Shown here in pieces: positions 7,179 through 15,365 of a stretch of 24,241 nt of DNA. A program made the position numbers and the translations under genes. The stretch is from a virus: IMG/VR virus record IMGVR_UViG_3300029259_000423, positions 1-24,241 of that record; one strand, given 5' to 3'. Below the pieces are notes generated by a model, which was not told the origin of the DNA, searched no databases, and worked only from the letters and a program-made list of their open reading frames with translations. How positions within the stretch are numbered: position 1 is the stretch's first letter; every line of letters starts with the position of its first letter.

Positions 7179-9338
7179 ATGATAAAAAAAACAAATAGAA
7201 CTGATTTTAGTACCTATCAATACCACCCATTATCCGAACAACTTGTAAAAATTATTGAGAGTAAAACACAAACTGAAAACACTGCATTTTTCCGCATTAA
7301 CGTAGCTTATTTTATAGCCAAATTAGCATCAACAATGCGTACAAACATTCTTCATGCTAATAAAAAAACTGTCGTAAATGTGTACGCTATTAATCTAGCA
7401 CCATCAGGAGCAGGCAAAGGCCATTCTAAAGACATTTTAGAAGAAAACATTATTGAGCCATTCAAAAAACAGTTTATGGACACTACGTATAAAACCATTG
7501 GTGAGCTATCACTGAGAGCATTAGCGAAAGAAGCAGTTAAAAACGCTGATGATGATGAAGATGCTGAATACGACAAACTTAGAACAGAATTTTTTAATTG
7601 CGGCCCTTTCATGTTTTCGTATTCAGAAGCAAGTGTTGCCGCAGTAAAGCAAATGCGCGAGAAACTATTGATGGCTGGTTCAGGTGCTATGAGCCTTGAG
7701 ATTGACGAGATTAGCCATCACATCGAAAAGATTGATGACGTAATAGCGACTTATTTAGAGCTATACGATGTAGGTAAGCTGGGTAAACGAATGATTAAAC
7801 ATACCAGCGATCAAAAACGTAATACACCGTTAGACGGACGAACACCTGCTAACTTACTATTATTCGGAACGCCTAGTGTCTTATTAAATGACCCAAAGAA
7901 AGAGAAGAAATTTGAAGAGTATAATATAGACGGTTTAGGTCGTAGATCTCTCTATGGTTTCACTACTCAAACGTTCCATAAACCTAAACCTGACGCAGTA
8001 ACTGCATACGACCAACTTCATTGTAGTAAAACAGATGACAGCCTAAATACTATTACACAAGAATTAGTTGAATTGGCTAATGAAGAATACTTTGGCATGA
8101 ATTTAAAAATGTCGAGAGATACTGGCATATTCCATTACAAATACCGTACTGAATGTGAAAACAGAGCACAAGAAGATTACACCAGTTTCCAAGAAATGCT
8201 CTCCACTGAGATGGCTCATAGGCATTCAAAAGTACTTAAATTAGCAGGTGCGTATGCGTGGATTGACAAAGCCACTGAAGTTACTATTGACCATATCAAG
8301 TACGCAATTAGATTAGTAGAAGATAGCGGCGAGGCTTACGCAAGATTACTGACACGCGATCAACCTTACGTCAGACTTGCTCATTTTATTGCAGAAGCAG
8401 GTCGTGAGCTAACTATTGTAGACATGATGGAAAACTTACCGTTTTTTAAAGGTAATAAGCAAGTCAAAACAGAAATGCTTAGTTTAGCTATTACGTATGG
8501 TTTGAAAAACAACATTGTTATTAAACGATCTTACATAGATGACATTGCATTTTATACAGGTGAAACATTAGAACTCACTGATTTAAACCGATTAACATTA
8601 TCTTATAGCGAAGATTCAACTTTGAATTTTACGCCAATATTCTGCTCTTACGATGATCTTGACCAGCTAATTATAGAAGACCAATTGTACTGGACTGTAC
8701 ACCACTTTGCCGATAACTACCGTATAGGCGAAAAAGCTATTCCAGGCTTTAATATGCTCGTGTTAGATGTTGATGAGAACACTTCGTTATCTACAGCTCA
8801 ATTACTATTAAAAGAGTTTAAATACAAAATCTATACAACAAAACGTCACACAGATGACGCTCATAGATTCCGTATTATCTTACCTTTAACACATACATTG
8901 CGCTTGAATAGAAAAGAATACGTCCAATACATGAACAACGTATTTGAATGGCTACCCTTTTTTAGTGATGAAGCAACTAAAGACATTAGTAGAAAATGGG
9001 CAACCAACAAAGATGCAATTATCATTAATAACGATGGTGATTTATTAGATGCAACTTTGTTTATACCCAAAACTAAAACATCAGAAAACATTAAAAAACG
9101 AATTCATGAAAATACTAATATGAGCCATTTAGAAAATTGGTTTGTACGTGAAACAGAAGATGGCAACCGATCACACATGTATATTAAATATGCACTGTGT
9201 CTAGTGGATGCAGGGTTCGATATTGTAGCCATTAGAGAAAAGATTGATAATTTTAATACAAAAGTAAAACCACCATTAAGTGATGATGAAATCAATCAAA
9301 CTATTATGAGAACAGTAGCGAAAAAGCTGGCTGCATAA
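7179..9338 (+). CDS. ATPase (helicase-like) fused to an archaeo-eukaryotic-type primase and PriCT domain
   Basis: A 719-aa multidomain replication protein. Residues 40-270 form a DUF3987-like P-loop ATPase: Walker A APSGAGKG (74-81), Walker B SLEIDE (D176, E177), sensor-like NLLLFGTPS (225-233) and GLGRRSLYGF (252-261). Residues 400-460 look like a winged-helix linker. Residues 495-630 resemble an archaeo-eukaryotic (PrimPol/RepB-type) primase: LDVDE (D530, D532), HTDDAHRFRIILPL (557-570) and DISRKW (602-607). Residues 655-715 match PriCT, with the GNRSHMY and PPLSDDEI elements. It probably unwinds DNA and primes the PolA replicase. Most phage primase-helicases put the primase first; here it is last. 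The size and location resemble N4 gp43. The ATPase call is firm and the primase call is probable. Confidence 0.75.
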   Translation: MIKKTNRTDFSTYQYHPLSEQLVKIIESKTQTENTAFFRINVAYFIAKLASTMRTNILHANKKTVVNVYAINLAPSGAGKGHSKDILEENIIEPFKKQFMDTTYKTIGELSLRALAKEAVKNADDDEDAEYDKLRTEFFNCGPFMFSYSEASVAAVKQMREKLLMAGSGAMSLEIDEISHHIEKIDDVIATYLELYDVGKLGKRMIKHTSDQKRNTPLDGRTPANLLLFGTPSVLLNDPKKEKKFEEYNIDGLGRRSLYGFTTQTFHKPKPDAVTAYDQLHCSKTDDSLNTITQELVELANEEYFGMNLKMSRDTGIFHYKYRTECENRAQEDYTSFQEMLSTEMAHRHSKVLKLAGAYAWIDKATEVTIDHIKYAIRLVEDSGEAYARLLTRDQPYVRLAHFIAEAGRELTIVDMMENLPFFKGNKQVKTEMLSLAITYGLKNNIVIKRSYIDDIAFYTGETLELTDLNRLTLSYSEDSTLNFTPIFCSYDDLDQLIIEDQLYWTVHHFADNYRIGEKAIPGFNMLVLDVDENTSLSTAQLLLKEFKYKIYTTKRHTDDAHRFRIILPLTHTLRLNRKEYVQYMNNVFEWLPFFSDEATKDISRKWATNKDAIIINNDGDLLDATLFIPKTKTSENIKKRIHENTNMSHLENWFVRETEDGNRSHMYIKYALCLVDAGFDIVAIREKIDNFNTKVKPPLSDDEINQTIMRTVAKKLAA

Positions 9339-9372
9339 ATTAGAAGTAGAAAAATTAACCAAAGGAAATTAA

Positions 9373-10143
9373 ATGTCAAATACACAAATATCTTCAAAAC
9401 CTGATAACAAGCGTATCGTGCTTATTGCTGGTGGGCCATCAATGGGGAAAACCCATTCATTGCACCAGATGGCAAATGATCCAGGCGTAGCTTATCTGAA
9501 CACAGATCTAAAAGATTTACCGTTTAGAATACCTACTGATGGAACAGGTATGAAACATTGTAATGTTGATGATGCAATGATAGCGCCTGATGCAGTAGCA
9601 AAATTAGAAGCAGATATGCCAGAAATCCATACTGTAGTAGTAGACACTATCACGTTTTTGATGAATCAATACCGTAACCAGTATGTACTTAATGCTCCAG
9701 ACACACGCGCTGCATGGCAACAGTACGCTATGTACTACCACAACTTAATGCATCAAATTAAGTCAGGTACGAAAAATTACATTATCTTAGCGCACACCAC
9801 AACGGCCTATAACGAGACAGAATTAGTAAACGAAACCACTGTACCCATTCAAGGATCGGTTGGTAAGGTAGGCGTAGAAGCTGATTACAACATCATTATA
9901 ACGCCTCGTAAGATAACGTTAACCGCGTTGCAACCATACTTAGATGGTAACGATTTGTTGACAGTGACAGACCGTGAGCAAAAATTAGGATTTAAGTATG
10001 TATTTCAAACTGGCTTAACAGCAGAAACGTTAGGTGAAAAAATAAGATCACCAATGGATTTGTGGGCCGAAAACGAGCTTTATATTAATAATGATATTCA
10101 GCTAATTACTAACCGACTAAGTGAGTACTACAACGAGTCATAG
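9373..10143 (+). CDS. Sak4/RecA-like recombination ATPase
   Basis: A 256-aa P-loop ATPase of the phage Sak4 (RecA-core, AAA_24) type. Walker A is GGPSMGKTHS (20-29), Walker B VVVDT (D91) and the sensor strand YIILAHTT (136-143), followed by the loop QGSVGKVGVEADYN (160-173). Sak4 proteins consist of the RecA core alone and promote single-strand annealing or strand exchange with the phage SSB, whose probable gene follows directly. The start is supported by AAAGGA eight bases upstream. The 3' end lies in an 18-bp tandem duplication that spans the stop codon. Confidence 0.85.
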   Translation: MSNTQISSKPDNKRIVLIAGGPSMGKTHSLHQMANDPGVAYLNTDLKDLPFRIPTDGTGMKHCNVDDAMIAPDAVAKLEADMPEIHTVVVDTITFLMNQYRNQYVLNAPDTRAAWQQYAMYYHNLMHQIKSGTKNYIILAHTTTAYNETELVNETTVPIQGSVGKVGVEADYNIIITPRKITLTALQPYLDGNDLLTVTDREQKLGFKYVFQTGLTAETLGEKIRSPMDLWAENELYINNDIQLITNRLSEYYNES

Positions 10144-10159
10144 TACTACAACTAGTCAT
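10124..10159 (+). repeat. 18-bp tandem duplication across the Sak4 stop codon
   Basis: AGTACTACAACGAGTCAT (10124-10141) is followed directly by AGTACTACAACTAGTCAT (10142-10159), with 17 of 18 bases identical. The stop TAG spans the junction (10141-10143), so only the first copy encodes the protein end (EYYNES). The second copy sits in the leader of the SSB gene. It looks like a recent duplication. Confidence 0.9.
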
Positions 10160-10191
10160 ATAACACTTTTTATAACAACAGGATAAAAATT

Positions 10192-10911
10192 ATGAGTTAC
10201 AACGCATCACACTTAGGGCTTATCGACACCATTAAAGATGAAGGTGATCGTCCACATGTCAGTGGTTTATTTGAATCAGATGTTTATGGATTCACTATTG
10301 ACCAAGCATTTATCGGAACTTCAGCTGGTGGAGCTGACTTTATGGATCTTAAACTGGTTACAGCACAAGGTCGTGTATTTGCCAAAAAAATATACTTTAC
10401 TTCAGGTACTGCAAAAGGACGCAAAAATACTTATCCAGTAAAAGTACAGGGCGTACCTACAGGTGAACTTAAATACCAACCAGGCTTTGTAGTAATTAAT
10501 GACTTAGTTAACTTAGTAACAGGTCATGGTTTGGATAAAATTCAAACTGTAGACAAGCTTGTAAAGTGTTGGGATAACGATGCTAAGAAAGAAATTCCAA
10601 TGTCTCGACCCGTTTGTGTTGAGTTAAACGGACAACAAGTTGCTTTGGCACTGCAAGAAAACATTATCATGAAGCAAGTTAACAAAGATGGTGTATGGCA
10701 AGATAGTGAAGAGACTAAAAAAGAAAACGACATTGTTAAAGCGTTTAACGAAGCAGGTCAAACCTTAGTTGAGTTTAATGCTAACGCAGAACCTTCATGG
10801 ATTGACGGATGGCTTACAAAGAACAAAGGTAAAGTTACTGATAAAACAGGTAACAAAGCCAAAGTAAGCACTGATGGTACTGGCGTTAAAAAAGTTGCTG
10901 CTTGGACGTAA
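10192..10911 (+). CDS. ssb: Probable phage single-stranded DNA-binding protein
   Basis: A 239-aa protein with beta-rich N-terminal two thirds, including FMDLKLV and the FTSGTAKGRKNTYPVKVQG stretch (69-87), a pattern I know from phage SSBs encoded next to Sak4 ATPases. The C-terminal region is lysine-rich and low in hydrophobics (NKGKVTDKTGNKAKV, 211-225). An acidic tail of the E. coli SSB kind is not seen. It lies directly after sak4, with AGGA nine bases before the ATG, and before a resolvase, giving a compact recombination cassette. In N4, the SSB (gp45) also activates late transcription; whether that holds here is unknown. The call rests on pattern and position. Confidence 0.7.
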   Translation: MSYNASHLGLIDTIKDEGDRPHVSGLFESDVYGFTIDQAFIGTSAGGADFMDLKLVTAQGRVFAKKIYFTSGTAKGRKNTYPVKVQGVPTGELKYQPGFVVINDLVNLVTGHGLDKIQTVDKLVKCWDNDAKKEIPMSRPVCVELNGQQVALALQENIIMKQVNKDGVWQDSEETKKENDIVKAFNEAGQTLVEFNANAEPSWIDGWLTKNKGKVTDKTGNKAKVSTDGTGVKKVAAWT

Positions 10912-11418
10912 GTGCAAGTTTTTATTGGCATCGACCCAGGGGCAAGTGGTTACATTTGCATACTTGCCCCTGACTTAGATCGAGCAGAGTTCATTTCTAA
11001 TAAAGAGCAACCACATATAATTCATCAACAGCTCAAGGAAGTAAAAGAAGATTACTCCCTTTGTAAAGTGATGATAGAAGATGTTCATAGTTTACCAACC
11101 GTAAGCGCCAAATCAAATTTTAGTTTTGGGTTTAACCTTGGTTTATTACACGGCATTATTGGTTGTAGCAGTATTGGATTAGACCTTGTACAACCTAAAG
11201 TATGGCAAAAAGCCATTGGAATTAAACCACCTGTAAAGGTTAAAGATGCACCTAAAGTTAAAGCTGCAGTTAGAACACGGCAATTAAAACAAGAAGTTGC
11301 TAGTATATGCCAACGGCTTTATCCAAAAATTATAGTCCATGGCCCAAAAGGTGGACTGCAAGACGGTAAATCAGATGCACTAATGATTGCACATTATGCT
11401 TCTTTGAAATACCGCTAA
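10912..11418 (+). CDS. RuvC-like Holliday junction resolvase
   Basis: A 168-aa RNase H-fold nuclease with GIDPGASG (D8), MIEDVHS (E56) and the C-terminal GGLQDGKSDALMIAHYA (D151, D155), the four-acid layout of RuvC-family resolvases. It would resolve branched replication and recombination intermediates before packaging, fitting its place after Sak4 and SSB. The start is GTG, directly abutting the SSB stop (TAAGTG), with no separate Shine-Dalgarno, so it depends on coupling; the next in-frame ATG would delete the catalytic D8. Confidence 0.87.
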   Translation: MQVFIGIDPGASGYICILAPDLDRAEFISNKEQPHIIHQQLKEVKEDYSLCKVMIEDVHSLPTVSAKSNFSFGFNLGLLHGIIGCSSIGLDLVQPKVWQKAIGIKPPVKVKDAPKVKAAVRTRQLKQEVASICQRLYPKIIVHGPKGGLQDGKSDALMIAHYASLKYR

Positions 11419-11448
11419 CAATTTATTTATTATAGGAACTAAATTTAC

Positions 11449-11931
11449 ATGAAAATTATACTCGACAAGCAAGACTTACTTAAAGCAGTTAACGTTTACC
11501 TAAAAGATCAGGGTATCGACACATCTAATACCGCTATTGTTGGCGCAGATGATAGCTTTGAACTTCAAATTGAGATTCAAAAAGAAGTTAATAAAACTGC
11601 AGAAAAGAAAACTAAAGTTAATGATGGAGTAAAGCCTACAACTAAAAAGCGTAGCTTCAAAACATCAGAAAACGTGAAGACAGAAAGCGTGACTCCGATG
11701 GTATTCGGTAAACCAGAACAAAGTATAACGCCTGTACCTGACGAGCCTGTACCTGACGATCTTGATGACGTTGCTACGCATGCTGATTTAGATTCTTTAG
11801 GTTTACTAGAGGTTGCCGAAGCTGACGAAAGTGATGCCGAAGCTACAGCAAAAATTATGGCGCAAATGGAAGGTAAAGCTAGTGATCCACAAATTAATCG
11901 TTTGTTCGGTCAACGTAAATTTACGCAGTAA
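11449..11931 (+). CDS. Unknown acidic 160-aa protein with a PVPD repeat
   Basis: It has a folded-looking N-terminus (KIILDKQDLLKAVNVYL), a basic stretch (KKTKV and TTKKRSF) and then an acidic, probably disordered region rich in Asp/Glu (about 90-135), ending in a conserved-looking KASDPQINRLFGQRKF tail. Residues 95-104 are a duplicated PVPD(E/D). No enzyme motif is visible. TATAGGA upstream supports the ATG at 11449. Acidic disordered proteins beside SSB and recombination genes often mediate protein contacts, but that role is guesswork here. Confidence 0.55.
   Translation: MKIILDKQDLLKAVNVYLKDQGIDTSNTAIVGADDSFELQIEIQKEVNKTAEKKTKVNDGVKPTTKKRSFKTSENVKTESVTPMVFGKPEQSITPVPDEPVPDDLDDVATHADLDSLGLLEVAEADESDAEATAKIMAQMEGKASDPQINRLFGQRKFTQ
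11731..11760 (+). repeat. 15-bp in-frame tandem repeat
   Basis: CCTGTACCTGACGAG (11731-11745) is followed by CCTGTACCTGACGAT (11746-11760), with 14 of 15 bases identical. It is in frame and encodes PVPDE-PVPDD in the acidic linker of the host gene. Confidence 0.85.
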
Positions 11932-11937
11932 ACTAAA

Positions 11938-12129
11938 ATGATTGATACCTTAAAGACCATAGCAGTAACAAGTGCGATAGCTATAACGGTATTATTCATT
12001 ATGGGTGTTGCCTATATCCTGATCCCAATAACTATCGCTTGCGTAGTTATTGGGGTTATTTTTGCAATAGTAAAATATGAAGTTGACGTTAAAAGCCGCA
12101 GAAAGAAAAACCCCAAAAACCCAATTTAG
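11938..12129 (+). CDS. Small two-helix membrane protein (63 aa)
   Basis: Two adjoining hydrophobic stretches (about residues 7-27 and 29-46), rich in Ile/Val/Ala, are followed by a basic tail (KSRRKKNPKN). This suggests an inner-membrane protein with the C-terminus in the cytoplasm. It starts six bases after the upstream stop without a clear Shine-Dalgarno. Holin-like, superinfection-exclusion or membrane-anchor roles are all possible; no lysis genes are nearby to support the first. The function is unknown. Confidence 0.6.
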   Translation: MIDTLKTIAVTSAIAITVLFIMGVAYILIPITIACVVIGVIFAIVKYEVDVKSRRKKNPKNPI

Positions 12130-12138
12130 GTAATCATT

Positions 12139-13044
12139 ATGACACCCACAGTAAACAGCTATTTTAGTGGCGCTGGTTTAATGGATATTGGGTTACTTAA
12201 AGCTGGTATAGAGATTAAACAAGCGTTTGAGATTGATAAAGATGCTTGCAAGACATACCAACATAATTTAGGTAATCACATGACGCAGTGTGATATTTCT
12301 AACCAAATGGTTACAAAGCAAGCTGAAGCAGACGGAATGGTGTTTACCTACCCCTGCACTAAATATAGCACCATTGCTAATATCCATAACACACGCACAG
12401 GTGATGAGCTATTTCTTCATGCTTTACGGCATTTAGCGATAGCTCGGCCTGAATTTTATGTAGTAGAAAACGTCCCAGGTATGCGAGCGTTTCCAATAGT
12501 CATGGAAGCAATGACCCATATGCCTGATTATTACGTAACAGTCTATTGCCCTATCAAGTCAGAAACATGGCTTCCACAAAGACGTAATAGATTAATTATT
12601 ATAGCAACTAAAAGATACTTTCAAGTAAGGCCACCTACAGCCACAAAACGAGTTAAATTATCTGACATTGTTGAAGAATATCCAGAAGTCACTAGACCAT
12701 CCGCAATTACGGCGAGAATGAACGGTTTGTATCGTGACTTGCCGATTATTTCTGATCCATCAAAAGATGATATAGCTCCAACGTGCGTAGCGCATTATGC
12801 AAAAGATAAGTCTACTAGATTAGTTGTTGATAAACGTTTTCCACTAGGGGTACGACCTTATTCAGTTCGTGAATTTGCAAGACTGCAAGGTGTACCTGAC
12901 TCATTTGAGTTTCCAGTATCTGACACCGCTGCCTATAAACAAATAGGTAATGGTGTATCAGTACCTGTTGGTGAGTGGATCGGAAAAGAGATGACCCGAT
13001 ATATGAACGCTAAACAGATTATGGATAAAAATCTAATCAATTAA
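12139..13044 (+). CDS. C5 cytosine DNA methyltransferase (orphan)
   Basis: A 301-aa Dcm-type enzyme with the expected motif order: I FSGAGLMD (9-16), IV YPCTKYS with catalytic C73, VI ENV (110-112), VIII QRRNR (147-151), a short target-recognition region (about 155-235), RExxRLQ (244-250) and X NGVSVPV (271-277). It methylates carbon 5 of cytosine in a sequence that cannot be read from the protein. Motif IV has Y-P-C rather than the usual P-P-C. No restriction endonuclease gene is adjacent, so it most likely protects phage DNA from host restriction, or marks it. The ATG at 12139 follows the membrane-protein stop by nine bases. Confidence 0.92.
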   Translation: MTPTVNSYFSGAGLMDIGLLKAGIEIKQAFEIDKDACKTYQHNLGNHMTQCDISNQMVTKQAEADGMVFTYPCTKYSTIANIHNTRTGDELFLHALRHLAIARPEFYVVENVPGMRAFPIVMEAMTHMPDYYVTVYCPIKSETWLPQRRNRLIIIATKRYFQVRPPTATKRVKLSDIVEEYPEVTRPSAITARMNGLYRDLPIISDPSKDDIAPTCVAHYAKDKSTRLVVDKRFPLGVRPYSVREFARLQGVPDSFEFPVSDTAAYKQIGNGVSVPVGEWIGKEMTRYMNAKQIMDKNLIN

Positions 13045-13063
13045 AAATTAAGAGATAAACAAA

Positions 13064-13489
13064 ATGATTTTAAAATTTCCTTATATTCTAGGCGGTAATA
13101 TTACGCTTACTGTAGAAGCCGAATTCAAAAATGTTGTTTTCAATCCACTAGATCCTGAACAAGAAATTGGCGAAACTTCTGTTGAAATAACCCAAGTTTA
13201 CGATGCTAGTGGTCTGACTGTAGAAACACAAGATATTAGCATTGGTAATCAAACGCTAGATAATTTGCTAGAAATGGAAGCTTGGGTTTACAAAGATCAA
13301 GAGAAAAAAGTGATTTTAAATAGAGTGAAAATTATTGATCTTGCTGTAAATGAAAAATTAAGTTATTGGGATATATCAGAAATGCTTTTTAGTGAGATGG
13401 AAGAAATGACTGACACTGAATTGCTTAATAACTTAGAACAAAATCACCCAGATTTAATGTCAGAAGTAGAAATGGGAGTACAAACATAA
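13064..13489 (+). CDS. Unknown 141-aa protein
   Basis: The N-terminal half is beta-strand-like (ILKFPYILGGNITLTVEAEF) and the C-terminal half is helical and acidic (MLFSEMEEMTDTELLNNLEQ). No family, membrane segment or active-site motif is recognised. Its TAA stop overlaps the ATG of the next gene (TAATG at 13487-13491), so the two are co-translated. Confidence 0.55.
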   Translation: MILKFPYILGGNITLTVEAEFKNVVFNPLDPEQEIGETSVEITQVYDASGLTVETQDISIGNQTLDNLLEMEAWVYKDQEKKVILNRVKIIDLAVNEKLSYWDISEMLFSEMEEMTDTELLNNLEQNHPDLMSEVEMGVQT

Positions 13490-14088
13490 TGGGTTACACG
13501 CATTACTGGAAACAAACAAGAGACTTTACTGACAAAGAATGGGAAGAAATTAGAGAAATGTTTAGCGTACTTAAAGAATATTCTGATGTAAAAATTGATG
13601 TAATAAAAAATGATAATGACGGGATTCAGTTTAATGGTAGCTGGTACGATCAGCATGAAGACTTTTATATAGCTAGAAAAGTTTTAACACATGAATACCA
13701 TTCGTATAACCAATTTTGTAAAACCCAACAAAAACCTTATGATGAAATCGTAGTTGCATTACTGTGGTACTTGAATAAATTTAGCAACCTAGAAGTAACC
13801 TCAGACGGTTGTATTTTTGACCAAACTTCTCCCGATGCTCTTGATGCATTAAATCTAATGGCTAAAATCAGTAAATATAACAAATACCCTTCTAATAAAT
13901 ATTCTAATACAATTTTACCTCTAACAAACTTTAACACAGACCAAGCTATGGCTGTGGTATGGCAAGCCTTACACGGCTTTAGAGAAGACTCAATACCTGC
14001 AAATCAGTCTATCTATGACGAGCAATGGGATGAAATTTGTACTGCTATGGCGTGGATTGGTGACGAACTTGAGTATCAAATAGATTAA
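13489..14088 (+). CDS. MGYTHYW-family conserved protein of unknown function
   Basis: The N-terminus MGYTHYWKQ, followed by DKEWEEI, belongs to a conserved protein family I recall from many phages and bacteria. The DGIQFNGS and CKTQQKPYDEIVVALL segments also fit it. The C-terminal 60 residues (from about 139) are an extra helical part with WQALHGF and DEQWDEICTAMAWIG. No catalytic motif or membrane segment is visible. It is the last gene of the rightward block, 20 bases before the hairpin at the convergent junction. The function is unknown. Confidence 0.65.
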   Translation: MGYTHYWKQTRDFTDKEWEEIREMFSVLKEYSDVKIDVIKNDNDGIQFNGSWYDQHEDFYIARKVLTHEYHSYNQFCKTQQKPYDEIVVALLWYLNKFSNLEVTSDGCIFDQTSPDALDALNLMAKISKYNKYPSNKYSNTILPLTNFNTDQAMAVVWQALHGFREDSIPANQSIYDEQWDEICTAMAWIGDELEYQID

Positions 14089-14107
14089 CCAATAGCTAAC
14101 AAAATAA

Positions 14108-14133
14108 ATGTGTAGCTAAGATAAGCTACACAT
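14108..14133. terminator. Putative bidirectional terminator between converging gene blocks
   Basis: ATGTGTAGCT (14108-14117) and AGCTACACAT (14124-14133) are a perfect 10-bp inverted repeat with a 6-base loop, placed between the two converging stop codons (14088 and 14168). On the - strand the hairpin is followed by TTATTTTGTT, a reasonable U-rich tail. On the + strand the following bases are less T-rich until 14148-14152 (CTTTTT). It therefore fits best as the end of the leftward operon and as a weak terminator for the rightward one. Confidence 0.65.
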
Positions 14134-14167
14134 ATTAAAGCTAAACCTTTTTCCCAACGCAACATTA

Positions 14168-15346
14168 TTAAGCAACCTCTAGCTGTCCAAAGCTGAGTTT
14201 GTGACGTTGTACCTCGCCCCATTTAGGTGAATAAATTACGGCTGACATTGATCGTGCTGATCCATAACCCGATTGGGCATGCCATTCATCTGAGCATGCA
14301 AGCGTATTCCAACTTTCAAATAACATTGCTCCCCCTACTTCCGAAGCTTGCTTATGGTGTATGTGACCCATATGACAATATCTATGGACTGTCTCACCCC
14401 AAGCTTTTGGTTGTGTCCGAGTGTAATATTCGTATAACCTTTGAAGCTTAATTCCTTTATCACCGTGATGACTTGCTATAAAAACATTATAATAAATGTA
14501 TAGTTGAAACTTTGACGTATTATCTAACACAACCACCCGTGGTTCAGACTCATAAAAAGCTTTTAGCATAACGTTAATAACCATAGAAACATCACTGTCA
14601 TGGTTGCCTCTAGTATTCATTAAGATCACTTCATCGTTGTACTCAAGCATAATATCAACTGATTGACGATAGACTCTTACCGCAGCTTCTACGCTGTCTA
14701 CGTAATGCCCTGACGTATCAAGTGGCGTACCAGCAGCTGTTATTCCAGGCGTATTTGCGTGTAAGAAATCACCCACATTAAGCAGCATAATTTTAGTGCC
14801 TCGCCCACAAGATCTAACCAACTTTTCAATAGCGTCTAATGTCGCACTCTCAGCAATATTTAAATCCCACTCCCCTGCTCCATAATCTTTTTGGACTAGC
14901 ATACCAAGATGCCCATCTCCTATCATAATACACGCTAATCGTTCTTCTACGGCACTGTCAGCAATCACTCTAGGCTTTGGTACATAAGGGCTTAGATCAG
15001 CTGTTAAACCATCAGCAAACGTTTGTAACGCTAACTCTTGATCTACCTTCTTTAAGTCTGTTTTAACCCATTGGCGAATAGGTATACCGAGTTCATCATA
15101 AAACGTACTGACACCTTTAACTAAGTGCGTGTCAGGTGCTGCATGTGTCATATCATGGTCAGGCGACCAGCCTTGTCGTGAAGCACGATCTCGTAAACAT
15201 TTAAGTCCACGTTCTAAACTTCGTTTTGATACATTAAGTGCAATAGCAGCTTTGCTTTGACTACCGTATTGAATGACTGCATCAATATAAACTTCTTGGC
15301 GTTTAGTCGCAAACGGCTTTAATTTTAATAATTTATCGTGATCCAT
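14168..15346 (-). CDS. Calcineurin-like metallophosphoesterase with N-terminal helix-turn-helix
   Basis: A 392-aa protein. Residues 14-56 form a helix-turn-helix (QSKAAIALNVSKRSLERGL). The phosphoesterase domain (about 137-385) has all the metal motifs: GDGHLG (D144, H146), GDFLH (D193), RGNHD (N248, H249), SHHGDKG (H293/H294) and GHIHHK (H328, H330). These bind two metals and hydrolyse phosphoester bonds in nucleotides, nucleic acid or phosphoprotein. I recall the same fused architecture in other tailed phages, where its substrate is unknown. It is the last gene of the leftward block, 19 bases after the giant virion gene, so it is probably expressed late. The helix-turn-helix suggests it acts on DNA. 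Confidence 0.85.
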   Translation of the reverse strand: MDHDKLLKLKPFATKRQEVYIDAVIQYGSQSKAAIALNVSKRSLERGLKCLRDRASRQGWSPDHDMTHAAPDTHLVKGVSTFYDELGIPIRQWVKTDLKKVDQELALQTFADGLTADLSPYVPKPRVIADSAVEERLACIMIGDGHLGMLVQKDYGAGEWDLNIAESATLDAIEKLVRSCGRGTKIMLLNVGDFLHANTPGITAAGTPLDTSGHYVDSVEAAVRVYRQSVDIMLEYNDEVILMNTRGNHDSDVSMVINVMLKAFYESEPRVVVLDNTSKFQLYIYYNVFIASHHGDKGIKLQRLYEYYTRTQPKAWGETVHRYCHMGHIHHKQASEVGGAMLFESWNTLACSDEWHAQSGYGSARSMSAVIYSPKWGEVQRHKLSFGQLEVA

Positions 15347-15365
15347 TATTACTAATCTCTAATGC

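Noticed and set aside
12139-13044. Part of a restriction-modification system
   Set aside because: Neither neighbour has endonuclease motifs: one is a small membrane protein, the other a beta/acidic protein with no catalytic signature.
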